DNA of 64,000 nt, taken from UBA4132 sp037133675 (lineage in GTDB: Bacteria > Pseudomonadota > Gammaproteobacteria > Methylococcales > Methylomonadaceae). The stretch is taken from contig JBAXNR010000001.1 of assembly GCA_037133675.1 (NCBI GenBank), positions 1 to 64,000 of the forward strand, in the 5' to 3' direction. The notes under the pieces are model-generated. The model was not told the DNA's origin. It saw nothing but the letters and a program-made list of their open reading frames with translations, and searched no databases. Made by a program: the position numbers and the translations under genes. How positions within the stretch are numbered: position 1 is the first letter of the stretch; each line of letters begins with the position of its first letter. Below, one piece after another: positions 43,356 to 52,949 of this stretch.

Positions 43356-44657
43356 CTATAAGTCTAAGTAACCCGTTTCTTCATGTAGAACGGTATCTAG
43401 CCCTTGTACTTCTTCATCAGGGGTAACGCGTAAACCGATCCATTTATCCAAACCCTTTAGAATGAGATAACTAAATAAGCCACTCCATAAAATGGTCGCG
43501 CTAATCGCCAACGCTTGAATGCCGACTTGTTTGATGATGCTCACGCCTTCAGGTAAACCTAAACCTCCCAAACTACTGGCAGCAAACACACCTGTTAGCA
43601 ATGAACCTGTGATGCCACCTATGCCGTGGACAGGAAATACGTCTAATGAGTCATCAATTTTTAGCGTGCGTTTAACATATTGCGTGGCATAAAAACACAC
43701 GAACCCAGCAGTGATACCAATAAATAATGCTCCAAAAGGACCTACAAAACCAGAAGCGGGGGTAATCGTGCCTAAGCCCGCGACCATGCCTGTGACGATA
43801 CCTAAAACGCTGGGTTTACCAAAGCGTTTCCATTCGATAAACATCCACGTTAACGAACCAGAAGCCGCGCCGATATGGGTGACTAGCATTGCCATACCTG
43901 CACGCCCATCTGACGTTAAGGCACTGCCTGCATTAAAACCAAACCAGCCAACCCATAACATACCCGCACCAGTGACTACCATTGTCATATTGTGCGGCGG
44001 CATTTGTGTGGTTGGAAAGCCTTTTCGTTTACCTAATACTAATGCTGACACTAACGCGGCAACCCCAGCGTTGACATGAATCACAATACCACCCGCAAAG
44101 TCCATCGCACCGTATTTGGCTAACCAACCACCGCCCCATATCCAGTGACAGACAGGCATATAAACAATAATTAACCATAAGGCACTAAACCATAGCATGG
44201 CAGAGAATTTCATACGCTCGGCAAACGCACCAACAATCAAGGCAGGCGTGATAATAGCGAACGTCATTTGAAACATGAAATAAACCGTTTCAGGAATATC
44301 ACCTACCAAAACGCTGGTGTTTATATCGGGTAAAAATATTTTAGACCCGCCACCGATGACGGCTTGCAACCCCCCACCATCGGTAAAAATAAAACTATAA
44401 ACCCCTGCTAGCCACAATATAGATACTAAGCAGGTGATGGCAAAACATTGCATTAATACTGATAACACGTTTTTGCTTCTGACTAACCCTGCGTAAAATA
44501 ACGATAAGCCAGGGATGGTCATGAATAAAACCAATACTGTGGAGGTTAAAACCCACGCAGTATTGGCTTGATTTAATGGGAGTGCGTCTGCCAAAGCTAG
44601 TTTTGGCAGTAACAGTAGTGGTAGGGTACGCATTGCGTACCTAGTTGAAAACGACAT
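43356..44657 (-). CDS. amtB: Ammonium transporter
   Basis: Ammonium channel of the Amt/Rh family, inner membrane, 433 residues including a cleavable signal (LLLLPKLALA). Eleven membrane helices are expected. Conserved elements are FYAGLVRSKNVLSVLMQ, the first twin His in YMPVCHWIWGGGWL, NAGVAALVSALVLGKRKG, GWFGFNAGSAL, and the second twin His in DVFPVHGIGGITGSLLTGVFA. It is immediately downstream of glnK (21-nt gap), the usual glnK-amtB pair, in which GlnK blocks AmtB when nitrogen is plentiful. Confidence 0.97.
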   Translation of the reverse strand: MSFSTRYAMRTLPLLLLPKLALADALPLNQANTAWVLTSTVLVLFMTIPGLSLFYAGLVRSKNVLSVLMQCFAITCLVSILWLAGVYSFIFTDGGGLQAVIGGGSKIFLPDINTSVLVGDIPETVYFMFQMTFAIITPALIVGAFAERMKFSAMLWFSALWLIIVYMPVCHWIWGGGWLAKYGAMDFAGGIVIHVNAGVAALVSALVLGKRKGFPTTQMPPHNMTMVVTGAGMLWVGWFGFNAGSALTSDGRAGMAMLVTHIGAASGSLTWMFIEWKRFGKPSVLGIVTGMVAGLGTITPASGFVGPFGALFIGITAGFVCFYATQYVKRTLKIDDSLDVFPVHGIGGITGSLLTGVFAASSLGGLGLPEGVSIIKQVGIQALAISATILWSGLFSYLILKGLDKWIGLRVTPDEEVQGLDTVLHEETGYLDL

Positions 44658-44678
44658 TGTTATATCCTTATAGTGCCA

Positions 44679-45017
44679 TTAGATGGCTTCTTCCCCAGTT
44701 TCACCAGTTCTAATACGAATCACTTGTTCTAGGTTAGACACAAATATTTTTCCATCACCAATTTTGCCTGTGTTGGCGGCTTTTACAATCGCTTCTATAG
44801 CTATATCCAGTACATCATCGGCAACGGCAATCTCTAGTTTAACTTTTGGTAGGAAATCAACAACGTACTCAGCACCTCGGTAAAGTTCGGTATGCCCTTT
44901 TTGCCGACCAAAGCCTTTCACTTCGGTGGCAGTAACGCCAGCAACGCCTATTTCAGAAAGGGCTTCTCTGACATCATCCATTTTGAACGGTTTAATAATC
45001 GCGGTTATCAGTTTCAT
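44679..45017 (-). CDS. glnK: Nitrogen regulatory protein P-II
   Basis: 112-residue PII trimer subunit sensing 2-oxoglutarate and ATP/ADP. The T loop holds the uridylylation Tyr51 in TELYRGAEYVVDF. The opening KLITAIIKPFKMDDVREAL and the C-terminal TGKIGDGKIFV and RIRTGETGEEAI are canonical. Linkage to amtB identifies it as GlnK-type. I looked for a sigma-54 site (TGGCAC-N5-TTGCA) in the ~85 bases upstream and did not find one, so the mode of nitrogen control is not visible. Confidence 0.96.
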   Translation of the reverse strand: MKLITAIIKPFKMDDVREALSEIGVAGVTATEVKGFGRQKGHTELYRGAEYVVDFLPKVKLEIAVADDVLDIAIEAIVKAANTGKIGDGKIFVSNLEQVIRIRTGETGEEAI

Positions 45018-45102
45018 GGTTTTTCTCGTGTATTGCTAAAAATAGTTTGCAATCATAGAGAATTATTTATCAACATACAATTCAATCGTTCGAACAGCGT
45101 TA

Positions 45103-47982
45103 CTAGACCGCGACACAAAAGCAACCACGTCCTTGATCTTTGGCTTGATACAAGGCAGTATCGGCACGATCTAGCAATATTTCTGGGTTAGTACCATGTT
45201 CTGGATAGAAGCTAATACCAATGCTCGTGCCAATGTTCACACTATCGGTTTCGCGTAGCAAAAAAGGTTTGGTTAGTTCAGAAATAATCGCTAGTGCTAC
45301 TCGTGCGACATTTTCGTGATGATTTATGTCGGGAAGTAAAACCACAAACTCATCGCCCCCTAAACGCGCCACTGTGTCTATTTTACGCAACTGAGCTAAA
45401 ATTCGTTCTGACACTTGTTGCAATAGTTCATCGCCTGCTTTATGCCCAAAATTATCATTGACGGCTTTAAAGCGATCTAAATCAAGCATCAATACGGCAA
45501 GTTGATTGCCCTCACGGTGCGCTCGTTCTATACCGTGATGCAAGCGTTCATCTAACAAACGACGGTTAGGTAGTTTAGTCAACGGATCATAAAATGCTAG
45601 TTGCCTAATTTGTTCTTCGGCGGCTTTACGTTCGGTAATATCCTGCATAATACCTCTAAAATAAGTCGGCTCGGCATTTCTGGATTCATCAACGCGTCCG
45701 ACTGAACGTATCCAACGCAGTTGTTTATTTGCATCGATAATACGGTATTCCACATCATATTTTTCTCTCTCTTCGAGATGTGCTTGGGTAGCATCAACAA
45801 AGATATGCCAGTCATCAGGATGTATGACCGCTAAAAAATCTTCCCACTTAGTTTCTGATGATTCAGAAACGCCGAGTAGTTTACAAGCGATGGGTGACAA
45901 GATTTTTTGATGAGTAATTAAATCCAATTCCCACGTTCCTACGCCACCATAATGCTGACAGAGCGTTAGCCTTTGTTCACTCTCACGCAATTGCTGGTCT
46001 GAGAATTTACGATCAGTAATATCAATATGTGTGCCGCTCATGCGTATCGGTTTTCCGTCTGAATCACGTTGAACAATATTGGCATGATCCAAAACCCAAT
46101 GTATGACACCTGTGTCATCTGGCACACGGTATTCAATTTGATGACTGGTTTGTTTGCCATTCACTACAGCGCGTATTGATTGCCAGACTTTTTCGCGGTC
46201 TTCGTGATAAATAAAATCCAACCATTGTGGTGGAATGGGATATATTTTGGGATAGTGATAGCGAAAAACTTTCATTTCAATAGTATGAATTTCTACTTTA
46301 TGAGTCTCGACATTCCAATCCCAAAAACCTAAACCACTACCTTTTAAAACGAAGTGTAAACGCCGTTCGCTTTCTATTAATGCCATATCTGCTCGTGACT
46401 GTTCAATGCTAAGCTGCGTCAAGCTGGCATAACTTTCAATTAATTCTATGTCTGCGGCGGATGGTTTTGCTGGCTGCGTATGATAGATAGCAAATGTCCC
46501 CAGCACTTTGCCCTGATTGTTTTTAATGGGTTGAGACCAGCACGATTGCACACCTGCTTGTTGAGCTAGATCACGAAAATCAGCCCAAAATGGATGCTGT
46601 TGAATATCCTCAATAATACAGCATTCACCACTGTAAGCCGCCGTACTACAACAGCCAATGTCTTCGCCAATCTCCAAGCCATTAATGGCTTGGGTATAAA
46701 AATAAGGCAAACTGGGAGCTGCACCAAGTCGTAGCTTATTATCGTCATCGATTAGTAAAATTGAGCAGAGCATTCCAGAATGCAGTTTTTCAACTTGCTG
46801 TGCTAATTCATTCAGTAGATCGGGTAAAGCAACGCCCTGATTAATTGCCTGCAAAACATGATTGCGTAATGCCAGTTCATCGGTACGGCTATGCAATTCT
46901 TTCGCTATAAGTTCACGCTGGCGACTTTCTCGTTTTATAGATTGGTAGGAAGCGTACAGAACTGCGGCAAGCACACAAATACAGAATGCAAACAACACCA
47001 TGATTTTTAGATAGCGGACTAAATGCTCTTCGGTGGCATTAGGATTATAAATAAAGTCATTCAATAAATCTTTATTAGCCACCATGCCTGCTTGTATAAA
47101 AATATCCGCCATGTGTTCAAGCCGCCAAGGATTGATATGACCTATTTCTACCGAGTCTGAGACTATTAGTGAACGTGTAGCTTCGGTTTCAAACTCCAGA
47201 TGTGCTTTGGTTTTAGTTACCTTGTATTGACTTTGTAATAAGGCAATAATTTCCTGTGGATGAGAGAGTGCATATTGCCATCCTTGCAAACTGGCATTCA
47301 GGAATGCTTTAACACGCTCTGGATGTTGCTTTAATTCATTTTCGCTGGTAAACAGCATATCGCTATAAAAATCAATGCCGTAATTACGCGGATTAAGTAC
47401 GTTAAATTCAACGCCTTGTTGTTTTAACAAATAGGGTTCATTGCTGAGATAACCATTGAAGGCATCCACTTTTCCTGTCGCTAAATCTTGAATATCAAAA
47501 CTGTTGGGAATAATCTGAATATCTTTTATATTAACGCGTTCACTACTGAACATGGCGAGAAAATCAACATCAACGCGTGGATCTATCATCATGACTTTTT
47601 TACCGATGAGATCGCTGGGTGAAAAAATTTTCGCTTCTTTTCGAGCCAGTAACACCGAAGGTGAATGCTGATAAATGGCTGCCAGTAACACCAGCGGCTC
47701 TCCTTTTAAGCGTTCCAACACTAATTCACTATTTGCAACACCGTATTGCGCATGACCTTGTAACACTTCATTAACGGGGATTTTGTCGGGTGCGCCTTCG
47801 TGTATTACCACGTCCAGCCCTGCTTCTTTATAATAACCTTGTTGCACAGCGGCATAGTAGCCAGCAAATTGAAATTGATGATGCCAGCGTAGTTGTAAAT
47901 CGATGGTTTCCGAATGCACAGTTATTGCGGCAAGTAAGCCGATTATCAGTGTGACAAGTTGTAAGCAAAATTTACAGGGCAT
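45103..47982 (-). CDS. Substrate-binding-domain / GAF / PAS / diguanylate cyclase sensor
   Basis: Membrane-bound c-di-GMP synthase of about 959 residues. It starts at the ATG at 47982, which opens the signal peptide (FCLQLVTLIIGLLAA); an in-frame TTG lies at 48021. A periplasmic NMT1/THI5-like binding domain comes first (DLQLRWHHQFQFAGYYAAVQQGYY, to about 310). One membrane helix follows (MVLFAFCICVLAAVLYASY), then GAF (about 380-530), two PAS/PAC repeats (about 545-785) and a C-terminal GGDEF domain. The active site RLGGDEFVVLLPD is intact, and the product-inhibition site RKID stands five residues before it. The ligand could be a pyrimidine-like or sulfonate-like molecule. It lies upstream of glnK on the same strand. 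Confidence 0.92.
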   Translation of the reverse strand: MPCKFCLQLVTLIIGLLAAITVHSETIDLQLRWHHQFQFAGYYAAVQQGYYKEAGLDVVIHEGAPDKIPVNEVLQGHAQYGVANSELVLERLKGEPLVLLAAIYQHSPSVLLARKEAKIFSPSDLIGKKVMMIDPRVDVDFLAMFSSERVNIKDIQIIPNSFDIQDLATGKVDAFNGYLSNEPYLLKQQGVEFNVLNPRNYGIDFYSDMLFTSENELKQHPERVKAFLNASLQGWQYALSHPQEIIALLQSQYKVTKTKAHLEFETEATRSLIVSDSVEIGHINPWRLEHMADIFIQAGMVANKDLLNDFIYNPNATEEHLVRYLKIMVLFAFCICVLAAVLYASYQSIKRESRQRELIAKELHSRTDELALRNHVLQAINQGVALPDLLNELAQQVEKLHSGMLCSILLIDDDNKLRLGAAPSLPYFYTQAINGLEIGEDIGCCSTAAYSGECCIIEDIQQHPFWADFRDLAQQAGVQSCWSQPIKNNQGKVLGTFAIYHTQPAKPSAADIELIESYASLTQLSIEQSRADMALIESERRLHFVLKGSGLGFWDWNVETHKVEIHTIEMKVFRYHYPKIYPIPPQWLDFIYHEDREKVWQSIRAVVNGKQTSHQIEYRVPDDTGVIHWVLDHANIVQRDSDGKPIRMSGTHIDITDRKFSDQQLRESEQRLTLCQHYGGVGTWELDLITHQKILSPIACKLLGVSESSETKWEDFLAVIHPDDWHIFVDATQAHLEEREKYDVEYRIIDANKQLRWIRSVGRVDESRNAEPTYFRGIMQDITERKAAEEQIRQLAFYDPLTKLPNRRLLDERLHHGIERAHREGNQLAVLMLDLDRFKAVNDNFGHKAGDELLQQVSERILAQLRKIDTVARLGGDEFVVLLPDINHHENVARVALAIISELTKPFLLRETDSVNIGTSIGISFYPEHGTNPEILLDRADTALYQAKDQGRGCFCVAV

Positions 47983-48072
47983 AAGCAAAATGTTTTTACC
48001 TAGTGAGCAACGTGAGTTCAATCGCGTTAGCTATTGAACATAAAGTTAAGTAACAGGACATAAAATTCAGCA

Positions 48073-51000
48073 TCATTTAAAACGTCCATAACGCAGTAGC
48101 ATAATAGGCAGCAATGATAAATTCAATAGTGTTGATGACGCTAAACCGCCAATAATAATCGCCGCCATTGGCCCCATAATCTCGCGACCTGCATTATCGC
48201 TATTAAAGGCAATCGGAAACATCGCTAAGGCAGTTACCAGCGCGGTCATTAATATGGACGGTAAACGCTCACCTGCACCCAGCAGTACAGTATCCAAATT
48301 CCACACCTTACCTTGCTCTTCGACTAAATGCTGATAATGCGACAATAGCATAATACTATTACGCACCGTAATTCCAAACAAAGTGACAAAACCCACCACT
48401 GAACCTAACGATAAAGTTGCGTCTGTTAACAACACCGCCGCAACGCCACCAATGAGCGCGAATGGTAAATTAACCAATGTCAGTAACGCATTGCGTAAAC
48501 TACCGATAGCGATATAAATTAACATTAACACACCCGCGCCTGCTAACAAAGAATAACCGATTAAATCACGCCGCGCTTCGGCTTGCTCAACTGCCGCGCC
48601 TGTAAATTCAGGATAACTGTCGGCGGTAAAGGTAATATCTGTTAATACCCGTTTTTTTAATTCTGCCATAAACTCATCCAAATCACGGTCTAATACATTG
48701 CAAGTCACGGTTTGCCTTCGTTGTGAATTTTGATGCAGAATATTATAACGGCTGGCGGTATGAGTAATGTCGGCGATTTGCTCCAATTTTATCAGACTAC
48801 CATCTCGCGCTCTCAGTGGCAGTTGCGCGATAGATTCGGGTTGCTGTCTTAACTCAGGCGACAACGTTACTGCCACATTATAAATTTTATTGCCTTGTAG
48901 GTTTTTACCGACCACGCGGGTTTCATAAGCAGTTTGCAAACTATCCATGACTTGCATTGGGCTAATGCCTGTTGCGGTTAGCTGGTCGAGATTTAACTGA
49001 ACTTGTAACAGCGGTGTTGCAGGTGGTGAACGTAGTTGTATATCGGTCGCGCCCTGCATATCATGCAAAATTGCCGAAACCGCTTGGGCTTTACTGTCCA
49101 GCACATTCAAGTCATTACCATAAATATTCACCACCACAGGTGCGGTATAGCCTGAAATGGTTTCATCAATTCGTTCAGTTAAAAAGGTATTAGCTTCGTA
49201 TAAAATACCCAAAAAATTGCCCAAAATATCGCGCAATTGCTCAAGAATACGTTGTTGTTCTGCACCTGATGACGGATTCAAACGAATTTCATATTCACTG
49301 TAATGACTGCCATAAGTATCTGCACCACGTTCAGCACGTCCTGCCCATTGCGACACCGATTGCACACCGCTAATCTTCATAAACTGCTCAGTGAGTTGGC
49401 TACCGATACGCAAGGATTCTTGCAACGAAGTCCCAGGAATGCTGGTGGTGTGGACAATATAATGCCCTTCGCGCAGTTCGGGTAACAGCTTGCTATCGAA
49501 CTGGAAAAAAGCCGCAATACCCGCAATACATAACAACACACTGGCAATAATCACCGCGTTAAAGTGTTTAGCAATCACAGCCAAAAACGCCTTATAGCGC
49601 GGTTTGAGCAGCTTAATCAGTGGTGGATCATCATTACTCGACACTGAATTATTTTTACCTAGCAACACATAACACAACGCGGGGGTAAGCGTCAGTGCGA
49701 CCAGCAACGATACTAAAATTGCCAAAATATAGGCATAGCCCAGCGGTGCAAATAAACGTCCGACCACGCCGCTTAACGTTAATAATGGCACAAATGCCAG
49801 CGCGACTATAAAACTGGCATACACCACCGAACTACGCACTTCCATTGACGCAGTGTAAACAACATAACTAGCGGGTTGTGGCTGAGGTAATAAACGGTTT
49901 TCGCGCAACCGCCGAAAAATATTTTCAGTATCAATAATCGCATCATCCACCACTTCACCCAAGGCAATTGCCAAACCGCCCAATACCATAATATTCAGAT
50001 TAACCCCTGCTTGTAACAACACCAGCATCGCCCCCGTTAAAGACACAGGAATTGCCAACGCGGAAATAAATGCGGTACGAATATTAAACAAAAAGCCGTA
50101 CAAAATAATGACCACGAACAAGCCGCCCAACAGCAAATGCCCTGATAAATTACGCAACGAGGTTTCAATATAATCAGCGGGGCGAAATAAATGCGCATAA
50201 AACTGAATGTCTTGCTTTTGAAACAGCGGTTCAAATTCTTTCAACGTTTGTTCAACCTGCCGTGATACCGATAAAGTATTCGCGCCATATTGACCAATCA
50301 CCATCATCACAATGCCTTGTTTACCCATGATTTGCGCTGCACCTATTGGCGGTTCTGGCGCGTATTCAATGTGGGCAACTTCACCTAAGGTAATTGGCTG
50401 ATTACTCGATGCTTGGTTAAGCAAGGGTATTTTTGCAAATTGTTCTGGCGTTTGCGGTTGCCCTGTCACTTGCAGAGTGAAGCGTTGATTTTGATTTTCA
50501 ATAAAACCACTGCCTTGAATCATCCCCGCTTGAGAGGCAGTTTGAATCACCTCATCAAGCGATATATTGAAGCGTTGCAACTGCACAGGATCAAGCTGAA
50601 TTTGTAACTGTTTTATTTCGCCGCCAAACACATTAACATCCGCAACCCCAGTCACAGCCAACAAGCGCGGCACCAGTGTCCAATCCACTAAACTGCGCAA
50701 CGCCATTAAATCTTGCTGTTCCGAGCTTAAGCCGATGGTTAAAACCGTTGCAGATGACGAGGACAAGGGTAAAGTAATCGGGGTGATACCTTTTGGTAAC
50801 TGCGGTATCAAACTCGCCAAGCGTTCACTAATCAACTGCCGATTCAAATAAACATTACTGTTTTCTGCAAAGGTGGCGATGACAATCGACAAACCTTGTA
50901 TCGATTCAGAGCGCACCGCTTTTAAGCCCACCAAACCACTCACAGACGTTTCAATCTGATGCGTGACTAATACTTCAACCTGTTCAGCCGACAAACCTAT

Positions 51001-51159
51001 GGATTCAGTTTGAATAATTACTTGCTTGGGGGAAAACTCAGGAAAAATATCCAGACCAGCAGTAGTAAAACGATACGCACCCACCAATAAAATAAGCACA
51101 GCCAACGCGATAACGATGCCGTAAAAACGAATGGAAAAACGGACTAGGGTGCTAAGCAT
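48073..51159 (-). CDS. RND heavy-metal-type efflux permease (CzcA-like)
   Basis: Inner-membrane proton-driven efflux pump, 1028 residues, twelve membrane helices with two large periplasmic loops. It is closest to the HME/CzcA group: the opening FYGIVIALAVLILLVGAYRFTTAGLDIFPEFSP, VTHQIETSVSGLVGLKAVRSES and ALGEVVDDAIIDTENIFRRLRENR in helix 4, whose Asp pair relays protons. The second half has the matching TM repeat with GSVVGFVTLFGITVRNSIMLL. No membrane-fusion or outer-membrane partner gene is adjacent, which is unusual for an RND system. The substrate cannot be read from sequence. Confidence 0.9.
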   Translation of the reverse strand: MLSTLVRFSIRFYGIVIALAVLILLVGAYRFTTAGLDIFPEFSPKQVIIQTESIGLSAEQVEVLVTHQIETSVSGLVGLKAVRSESIQGLSIVIATFAENSNVYLNRQLISERLASLIPQLPKGITPITLPLSSSSATVLTIGLSSEQQDLMALRSLVDWTLVPRLLAVTGVADVNVFGGEIKQLQIQLDPVQLQRFNISLDEVIQTASQAGMIQGSGFIENQNQRFTLQVTGQPQTPEQFAKIPLLNQASSNQPITLGEVAHIEYAPEPPIGAAQIMGKQGIVMMVIGQYGANTLSVSRQVEQTLKEFEPLFQKQDIQFYAHLFRPADYIETSLRNLSGHLLLGGLFVVIILYGFLFNIRTAFISALAIPVSLTGAMLVLLQAGVNLNIMVLGGLAIALGEVVDDAIIDTENIFRRLRENRLLPQPQPASYVVYTASMEVRSSVVYASFIVALAFVPLLTLSGVVGRLFAPLGYAYILAILVSLLVALTLTPALCYVLLGKNNSVSSNDDPPLIKLLKPRYKAFLAVIAKHFNAVIIASVLLCIAGIAAFFQFDSKLLPELREGHYIVHTTSIPGTSLQESLRIGSQLTEQFMKISGVQSVSQWAGRAERGADTYGSHYSEYEIRLNPSSGAEQQRILEQLRDILGNFLGILYEANTFLTERIDETISGYTAPVVVNIYGNDLNVLDSKAQAVSAILHDMQGATDIQLRSPPATPLLQVQLNLDQLTATGISPMQVMDSLQTAYETRVVGKNLQGNKIYNVAVTLSPELRQQPESIAQLPLRARDGSLIKLEQIADITHTASRYNILHQNSQRRQTVTCNVLDRDLDEFMAELKKRVLTDITFTADSYPEFTGAAVEQAEARRDLIGYSLLAGAGVLMLIYIAIGSLRNALLTLVNLPFALIGGVAAVLLTDATLSLGSVVGFVTLFGITVRNSIMLLSHYQHLVEEQGKVWNLDTVLLGAGERLPSILMTALVTALAMFPIAFNSDNAGREIMGPMAAIIIGGLASSTLLNLSLLPIMLLRYGRFK

Positions 51160-51270
51160 GATGGAGGGTTATTAATAATTGGTAAGTCAGATCGTTCAGT
51201 TTATAGTCAGTAGCGACTTGTTGTTAGTCTGTGCTGTTATCAAATGCCCATAAACCCTAAAGAATAAACC

Positions 51271-51600
51271 ATGAAAAAACGATTTTTGACTTTATTATGT
51301 CTTGTTGTAGTCGATAGTATAGTGATTGCCGATGATACATAAACCCGACTAAAAGCAATGGCAGAAGAAAAAGACAGTAGTAATTCGCGTCACAACGGCT
51401 CAAGCGAAACCTATTTTTCAGAAAACTTCCCCAAACAACTTGATTTTTGGACACAATCGGCGAAACAAGGACAGTCCATCGCACAAACATTATTGGGTGG
51501 CTGCTATTATTTCGGCAATCAGCAACGGGGCTTGTTCATCGATGATACGGATGATTATGCAGAATGCTCCACGCCCGATAAAGCTGTTCAGCGACGATAA
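51271..51600 (+). pseudogene. Interrupted secreted Sel1-like repeat gene
   Basis: The ATG at 51271 begins a signal peptide (MKKRFLTLLCLVVVDSIVIA), but an in-frame TAA at 51340-51342 cuts it at 23 codons. The same frame then continues (TRLKAMAEEKDSSN...) into a Sel1-type repeat (FWTQSAKQGQSIAQTLLGGC, then YYFGN). Its end runs antisense over the last codons of rlmH and stops at 51600. A nonsense mutation plus 3' truncation best explains this; stop-codon readthrough is a less likely alternative. Confidence 0.7.
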
Positions 51601-52003
51601 TACGCACGAGTGGATGGGGGAAAGTGAGTTTTGATAAGCTCCATGATTCACGCGCTAGTTGTTTGACTTCATCGGCTAAACCTTCGGGACCGCCGATGAG
51701 TAAAGAGACTGATTGACCGTTTGCTAACCAACGCTGCATGGATTGCGCTAATTCGGGGGTTGTCCACGGTTTACCTGGAATATCTAAAGTCAACACATGA
51801 GTGCCTTGTGGCATAGCGGCGATCATGCGTTCACCTTCTTCTTTGACAATACGCGCAATGTCGGTATTTTTGCCACGTTTACCAGCGGGAATTTCTTTCA
51901 GCACCAGTTCGCATTCACGCGGTAAACGCTTGGCATATTCATCGTAGCCTTGCTGTACCCAGCTAGGCATACGATTACCGACACAAATCAAATTTATCTG
52001 CAC
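51536..52003 (-). CDS. rlmH: 23S rRNA pseudouridine-1915 N3-methyltransferase
   Basis: SPOUT methyltransferase acting on helix 69 of 23S rRNA in the assembled ribosome. The 155-residue protein is exactly family length. It shows MQINLICVGNRMPSWVQQGYDEYAKRLP at the N-terminus, the knot motif VSLLIGGPEGLADEVK, and the invariant C-terminus LVRIIVAEQLYRAWSILHNHPYHR. It overlaps the TM2 gene by one base. In many bacteria it accompanies rsfS; that gene is not here. Confidence 0.96.
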   Translation of the reverse strand: MQINLICVGNRMPSWVQQGYDEYAKRLPRECELVLKEIPAGKRGKNTDIARIVKEEGERMIAAMPQGTHVLTLDIPGKPWTTPELAQSMQRWLANGQSVSLLIGGPEGLADEVKQLARESWSLSKLTFPHPLVRIIVAEQLYRAWSILHNHPYHR

Positions 52004-52449
52004 TATTTTAACGGACGACCTTTAGCGTCTTTATTGATGTGTCCTGCAAAGAGTAATACAGCATCTATAAATCCCCACAACGCGCCATAGCCTACAGTGA
52101 GCGCGGTGAGAGCGAGTTGTGCAAAACCCAACGTATAAAACCTATTCCATTTCCATTCAAACGGGAGCGAAAAACCTAAATAAAATCGGTGCGCTCCTGT
52201 AAAACCTAACAGCAATGCTAAGGTAGCAGCCACATATTTGTATTTGACGGCTTTGGGTGGCTCTAAATAAGCACCCACTAATTTGATGTTCATGGCAGTG
52301 GTGTTGTCTGTATCGAAGTAAACATCGTCGCCTTGGTCGGGTGGTACGTTGAGTTGCCAGCCTTGCAAATCAAATGCAAAAAATTGTTCTTCACTTTTAA
52401 TGACACCCGATTGGGTTTCGGGATCGTAGCTTTCGATATGTCCAATCAT
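52003..52449 (-). CDS. TM2 domain membrane protein
   Basis: 148-residue protein with an N-terminal soluble part (MIGHIESYDPETQSGVIKSEEQFFAFDL, reminiscent of a cold-shock-like fold) and a C-terminal TM2 pair. The TM2 signature is LLLGFTGAHRFYLGF with a second helix (LALTALTVGYGALWGFIDAVLLFAG). The combination of an RNA/DNA-binding-like head with TM2 occurs in many proteobacteria. Function is unknown. It is co-directional and overlapping with rlmH. Confidence 0.8.
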   Translation of the reverse strand: MIGHIESYDPETQSGVIKSEEQFFAFDLQGWQLNVPPDQGDDVYFDTDNTTAMNIKLVGAYLEPPKAVKYKYVAATLALLLGFTGAHRFYLGFSLPFEWKWNRFYTLGFAQLALTALTVGYGALWGFIDAVLLFAGHINKDAKGRPLK

Positions 52450-52478
52450 GTGTATATCCTGTGTTATTTTTATAATTA

Positions 52479-52925
52479 TTATTGTGTATCTTGCAAACGT
52501 ACCGCCAATACGTCACACGGTGCATAATGCAAAACACCGTTAGCCGTTGACCCTAGCAATAAAGCCAATCCATGCCGACCATGAGAGCCAACAATAATTA
52601 AATCGACTTTATTTTCTATGGCGATACGGATAATTTCTGTTTTAGGACTACCCATTTCTAACCATTGATCATTGTCGGCAATCGCCAGTTGTTTGGCAAG
52701 TTCCGCTAATCGAGTTTTTGCATTTGCCATCAGCTCGGCAGTTAAGTCCAGATTAAAAGGAATATCCGCACCATAACCTGCATCGGTAATTGGCAAACTA
52801 TCGACCACATGAACAATGCTGAGTTTTGCCTGATAACGAGCGGCTAGTTCTTGAGCGCGATGAATGGCGGGATCACATTGTTCAAAAAAATCCACCGCCA
52901 GTAATACATGTTTGTAACTATTCAT
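52479..52925 (-). CDS. Universal stress protein (UspA family)
   Basis: 148-residue single-domain Usp. Opening YKHVLLAVDFFEQCDPAIHRAQELAARYQAKLSIVHVVD and the ATP-binding-type motif LIIVGSHGRHGLALLLGSTANGVLHYAPCDVLAVR (GxxGxxG..G..S/T) are visible. The nucleotide-binding residues seem intact, so it is probably an ATP-binding Usp. Cytosolic. It lies 29 nt upstream of the TM2 gene and may be in the same transcript. Confidence 0.93.
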   Translation of the reverse strand: MNSYKHVLLAVDFFEQCDPAIHRAQELAARYQAKLSIVHVVDSLPITDAGYGADIPFNLDLTAELMANAKTRLAELAKQLAIADNDQWLEMGSPKTEIIRIAIENKVDLIIVGSHGRHGLALLLGSTANGVLHYAPCDVLAVRLQDTQ

Positions 52926-52949
52926 TGATTTCTCCTTGTAATGATAGCA

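Noticed and set aside
45018..45102. Possible sigma-54 promoter for glnK-amtB
   Set aside because: I looked for TGGCAC-N5-TTGCA on the minus strand and found only an isolated TTGCA without the upstream half.
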